The notes under the pieces: generated by a model | Database searches by the model: none | What the model saw: the letters and a program-made list of their open reading frames with translations, nothing else | Told to the model about the DNA's origin: nothing | Made by a program: the position numbers and the translations under genes | Assembly: GCF_029714325.1 (NCBI RefSeq) | Contig: NZ_CP121666.1 | Span: forward strand, 5,642,001 to 5,706,000 | Direction: 5' to 3' | DNA length: 64,000 nt | DNA from: Bradyrhizobium sp. CB1717 | GTDB taxonomy: Bacteria; Pseudomonadota; Alphaproteobacteria; Rhizobiales; Xanthobacteraceae | Shown here: positions 60,875 to 64,000 of the stretch, in pieces | How positions within the stretch are numbered: the stretch's first letter is position 1 | Layout of the letters: each line of letters opens with the position of its first letter

Positions 60875-61879
60875 TCACGTCTCCCGGTCTTCTTCCTCAG
60901 CTGCGCCCGGCCCGCCGCGCTGACCATCCGCGGAGCGTCCCTTACCCTCGGACTCTGCCGGGACGTATCCATGCACCTGGCGAAAAGCACGGAGAAAGCT
61001 GCTGCAGCTCCTATAACCGACCGCCCGCGCGATCTGCTCAACTGAAAATGTCTTCGCTGCGAGCATATCGGCTGCGCGCTTCATCCGCATTTGCCGGAGC
61101 GCGACCATCGGCGAACTTCCGATTGCGCGCACAAACCGCGCCATGAATGCGGATCGGCTCAAGCCAGCCTTCTGCGCCAAGGCCATGACGGAGTGATCGG
61201 CCGATGGCCGCGCCACCATATCGGCGAACGCATGGGCGATTTGACGGTCACTCAGGATAGAAAAGCGCTCGAGCCAAACGCTGGTCGAATTCAAACTCCG
61301 ACGGATGAGCGTGACGAGCACCTGCTTCAGGATGGCGGTCGTCATCGCCTGCATTCCAACCTGCCGGCCGCTGATTTCTGCCAACGCAGCCTGCAACTTT
61401 GACCCCAGTTCGTCGTCGGGTTCGAAGCGCTCGACAATCGGCGTGGAAAGGTCAGCAAAGAGGTCGATCGACGAGCCGTAGGTGGCGCGAAAGTACCCGC
61501 AGATCAGCATCACCGCCGGGTCGACGTTCCCGGCGACGAATCGCTGGATACCCTCGCCGAAGCGAGAATCCCATTGAGCTTCGACCACATTCACCGTTTT
61601 GGCCGCTGTGCGGTCATCAACCTCGATGTGAAACGGCTTCTTGGGCGGTGTGATGACAAGGGTGTGAGGTACCAGAGGAAATGCGGAGAAACCACTCACA
61701 ACCATTCGTCCGGTCCCGGAAAGATTGTAGTGGATAGCCGGCGCGTCCGCGCTCTCGAATGACAGGCGCCAACCTGGACTGACCAAACACTCGATGAGCC
61801 CAATGACTTCGACATCGAAAGTTGCCATCAGTACGTCGAGATCGGATCGAGGCAATACAAGATTTGGACGATCGGACAT
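60875..61879 (-). CDS. AraC-family regulator with N-terminal cupin
   Basis: 334 residues from ATG 61879 (MSDRPNLVLPRSDLDVLMAT). The N-terminal cupin_6-type sensor spans about 1-200 (AIHYNLSGTGRMVVSGFSAF, HTLVITPPKKPFHIEVDDR). The DNA-binding domain has VMALAQKAGLSRSAFMARFV and VEQIARAVGYRSCSSFLRAF, then RQVHGYVP. A charged low-complexity tail (GKGRSADGQRGGPGAAEEED) follows. It is divergent from the second LysR across a 472-bp gap. It has the same architecture as the regulator at 20305-21267 but a different sequence. Its target is possibly the AhpD-like gene downstream. Confidence 0.88.
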   Translation of the reverse strand: MSDRPNLVLPRSDLDVLMATFDVEVIGLIECLVSPGWRLSFESADAPAIHYNLSGTGRMVVSGFSAFPLVPHTLVITPPKKPFHIEVDDRTAAKTVNVVEAQWDSRFGEGIQRFVAGNVDPAVMLICGYFRATYGSSIDLFADLSTPIVERFEPDDELGSKLQAALAEISGRQVGMQAMTTAILKQVLVTLIRRSLNSTSVWLERFSILSDRQIAHAFADMVARPSADHSVMALAQKAGLSRSAFMARFVRAIGSSPMVALRQMRMKRAADMLAAKTFSVEQIARAVGYRSCSSFLRAFRQVHGYVPAESEGKGRSADGQRGGPGAAEEEDRET

Positions 61880-62351
61880 TTGTTTCGGACTCTCGGGGTG
61901 AGCTGATGTCCTATTCTTGGGACAGGACAATTGCAAATCTTGGTACTGCTTTATGGCAAAGACGGTGCGCGTCTGCGCCCTGACCGGCGGCCTGGGTGGA
62001 AGCTGGGAACCTCTTTGACGAACGTGGGCTTGCCGCCCTCATTCCGACGTCTCAGAACTGAGACCTTAGGAGATCCTAATGAGCAAAAAGCACTTGATGA
62101 AAAGACGACCGAGCCGATCCCGACGCAAACCCTGACATATGACTGGTCTCGCCTATGATGTTGTACGCAACCGCGGCGTTAATAGGAAACAGCGTCGGTG
62201 AGAACACTTTGCGCAAGACGCGGATCGACAATTCCGAGCCGGCGCACAATATCGGTTTCCGCGGAAACTCCGCGACAAACCGCTTTGCCATCGGCTCTGC
62301 CTGTTACGGCAACGAACTGGAACGGTCCGAACGAGGGCAAGTCTTTCGAGT
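61880..62351. other. Intergenic, no supported gene
   Basis: Short frames on both strands lack start signals. The region presumably holds the divergent araC/lysR promoters. Confidence 0.4.
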
Positions 62352-63398
62352 ATGAGTATGCAGCTCCAGTTTTATCAGGTGCGATATTTCTTAGCTCTAG
62401 CAAGGACACTCAATTTTACGCGGGCTGCGGAGCAATGCAATGTAACGCAGCCCGCGCTGACAAAGGCAGTACAAAAGTTAGAGCAAGAACTCGGTGGCGC
62501 GTTGATTCACCGTGAGCGTCACCTCACCCAGCTCACCGAGCTGGGCAAGATGGTTTTGCCCACACTGGAGAAAATATTTGCCGCCGCCGAGGCGGTACGG
62601 CTTCAGGCGCGAGACTATCAAAAGAAGACAATCGCCCCGCTCAAGATCGGGTTGGTGCCGTCAGTCTCCGCCGCACTCATTACGGAATTGCTCCGGGAAG
62701 TCGCCAGGATTATCCCTGACCTGCGAGTCGATCTGCGCGAGGCGGATGCCAACGGGCTCATTGCGATGCTTTTGGATGGCGAGATCAATGCCGCACTCGT
62801 CGGTGACGCCGTGGAGCTACCTGAGCGTATCGATCGCTGGCGGCTGTTCGAGGAGCGGTACGTGCTCGTCTTGTCTCTGAAACATCCGATGGCGAGGCAA
62901 ACCGTTATCCCGCTCAAAGACTTGCATGAGGTGGAATTTCTCGAAAGGGTCGGATGCGACGTCGCCGGCCGATTCAAACAGGCTTGTTTTGCCGACCAGC
63001 CAGGCCCCAAGGTTGTGCACAGGAGCGATCAGGAAAGCCATCTTCCCGAAATGGCGTCCGCCGGTTTTGGGGCCATTCTGGCGCCAGAGCACGCTCCAAG
63101 GCTGCCGTCACTCGCCGCTATTCCAATTGAGGGCGACCCCGTCCGGCGCGAGGTGCAGCTTCTGGCCGTGGCGGGGAGGCAGTATTCGCCCGCGCTTGAC
63201 GCCTTTGTCAAGGTCGCTCGTGTTCGTGACTGGACGAGTGCACTGGACAAACTCCGCTGCGCGTCTGCCCCTGCCTCAAGCAATGTCAATGTTCGCAAGG
63301 TTGACGCACAAGGTGCAGGCTCCTCGATCCAGATCACAGGTCCCGGTCCCGCCTCCTCACGCCCGAGCTTGTCGCGGGCATCCAACCGTCGTTGCTAA
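62352..63398 (+). CDS. LysR-family transcriptional regulator (paralogue 2)
   Basis: 348 residues from ATG 62352. The helix-turn-helix is YQVRYFLALARTLNFTRAAE and QCNVTQPALTKAVQKLEQEL, nearly identical to that of the LysR at 53946. The effector half follows with APLKIGLVPSVSAALITELL, DGEINAALVGDAVELPERID and ASAGFGAILAPEHAPRLPSL, ending like the paralogue at YSPALDAFVKVARVRDW. The present protein then carries an extra 50-residue Ser/Arg-rich tail without a counterpart, perhaps a run-on after loss of the original stop. A peroxiredoxin gene lies convergently downstream. Confidence 0.9.
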   Translation: MSMQLQFYQVRYFLALARTLNFTRAAEQCNVTQPALTKAVQKLEQELGGALIHRERHLTQLTELGKMVLPTLEKIFAAAEAVRLQARDYQKKTIAPLKIGLVPSVSAALITELLREVARIIPDLRVDLREADANGLIAMLLDGEINAALVGDAVELPERIDRWRLFEERYVLVLSLKHPMARQTVIPLKDLHEVEFLERVGCDVAGRFKQACFADQPGPKVVHRSDQESHLPEMASAGFGAILAPEHAPRLPSLAAIPIEGDPVRREVQLLAVAGRQYSPALDAFVKVARVRDWTSALDKLRCASAPASSNVNVRKVDAQGAGSSIQITGPGPASSRPSLSRASNRRC

Positions 63399-63498
63399 AG
63401 TGGCGCGAAGTCGTTGATGGCCGAGGGACAAACCCACGACGCAGTTGCAGTCACCCACGCGAAGCCTCCTGAATTTGATTCGTCCGTTTCCGGTTAGC

Positions 63499-64000
63499 CT
63501 AAGGGCGAGGCTTAGGCCCATCCAATTCGGACAGGGCAGCAAGCACGGTTTCGGTCGTCGCTCCCGTGATGGAGCCCGGCCCGATACACACTCGACGGAT
63601 GATCCCTCGTTGGTCGAGGACATAGGTGGCCGGCATTGGCAACATCCAAAAGGAGAAGCCATGGGGAGCGGAGAGATCAAGGCCGCGCTGCAAGAGACGG
63701 CTCTTTATCTCGGCTGGCACCACGGACACCAGGCCGAACGAAAGGCTCACCCCAAGATCCAGGTCGGAGAGGATTTCCAGATCCAGTCGGTGATCGCATT
63801 TGAGATTGCGTGGCAAGTCTCCAGTATCGGGCGTTATGGCAATTGCTCTGGCGCCGGCAGCGCGGATTCTGGAGGTGGCCCCGTGAAGAACCCGTAGTCC
63901 AGCTGCGCACAATGGGGACCATGTCCCGTAAACGAAGGTGACGATCAACGGTGCAGTTTGTCGCAATTCCAAAGATAAGACGAGCTTTCCATTTGCGTCG
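63499..64000 (-). CDS. Peroxiredoxin-like (redoxin) protein, N-terminus outside window
   Basis: The frame is open to the last base; its first visible codons read DANGKLVLSLELRQTAPLIV, the usual opening of redoxin proteins. The active-site segment is VTFVYGTWSPLCAAGLRVLH: where peroxiredoxins of this type have WCPYC, the first (peroxidatic) Cys is Ser and only the second Cys remains. Later features are ARAIAITPDTGDLPRNLKCD, LEILSDLDLGVSLSFGLVSV and PATYVLDQRGIIRRVCIG. The real start must lie beyond 64000. Without the first Cys the classical mechanism is doubtful. It is convergent with LysR paralogue 2. Confidence 0.8.
   Translation of the reverse strand, partial: DANGKLVLSLELRQTAPLIVTFVYGTWSPLCAAGLRVLHGATSRIRAAGARAIAITPDTGDLPRNLKCDHRLDLEILSDLDLGVSLSFGLVSVVPAEIKSRLLQRGLDLSAPHGFSFWMLPMPATYVLDQRGIIRRVCIGPGSITGATTETVLAALSELDGPKPRP

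Noticed and set aside
1..64000. CRISPR arrays, tRNA or rRNA genes
   Set aside because: No regularly spaced short repeats and no cloverleaf or rRNA-like conserved blocks were seen on either strand.

Overview
The window looks like a chromosomal accessory region of a Bradyrhizobium-type alphaproteobacterium (Hyphomicrobiales, Nitrobacteraceae). The reasons are the high GC content, many phasin, DUF1194, DUF6894 and Tat-exported proteins typical of that group, GGAAC-N16-CGTT (EcfG-type) promoter spelling, dispersed GTAG-ended palindromes, and the familiar false-ORF intergenic repeats of Rhizobiales. This is inference from sequence style; no rRNA or marker gene is present. No tRNA, rRNA, CRISPR array, transposase or integrase was recognised.

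Layout. 1-9.8 kb: the tail of a TPR/ATPase regulator, a double-GAF histidine kinase flanked by 100-bp direct repeats, an APH-fold kinase, a frameshifted ABC substrate-binding gene, and a vanadium haloperoxidase divergent from an Asp-nucleophile alpha/beta hydrolase. 10-22.3 kb: a phasin with an EcfG-like promoter; a TetR-DUF308-deformylase-like module with two matching operators; an ArsR/SRPBCC pair with a perfect palindromic operator; AraC regulators, a serine hydrolase, a large HExxH protein and a secreted alpha/beta hydrolase. Several GTAG palindromes lie between genes.

22.5-25.1 kb: an AT-richer three-gene cassette of unrecognised proteins. Three hairpins precede it and a canonical -1 slippery heptamer lies inside the first gene; this is the best candidate for an undescribed system. 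Thirty-six bases after it comes a sequence whose first 16 bases match my recollection of the reverse-complemented 3' end of guaA. A 31-bp identical, 340-bp diverged copy occurs 12.1 kb further on, suggesting scars of site-specific integration.

25.7-37 kb: DUF1194 protein, aldo/keto reductase, thioredoxin-fold protein, SPW-repeat membrane protein, a saccharopine-dehydrogenase-like oxidoreductase, an S41-type protease, an SDR, an amrS-type radical SAM gene broken by one amber codon, and an Mth938-like protein. 37.5-47.3 kb: signal transduction and small proteins, including an operon of histidine kinase, DsbA-NhaA fusion and host-attachment protein, a FixJ-like regulator and a lone receiver. 47.3-53.7 kb: one 2142-residue Ser/Thr kinase-ATPase-GAF/PAS-histidine kinase, convergent with the receiver. 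53.9-64 kb: a stress and redox region bracketed by two paralogous LysR regulators, each next to a peroxiredoxin-type gene (one broken, one running off the window). Between them are DUF427, DUF1003, cupin, molybdopterin oxidoreductase plus its flavin reductase, ABM, OsmC and AhpD-like genes.

Decayed genes are frequent (ABC substrate-binding protein twice, alpha/beta hydrolase, HD phosphohydrolase, LysR, peroxiredoxin, DUF488, amrS), which fits an old, repeatedly invaded accessory region.
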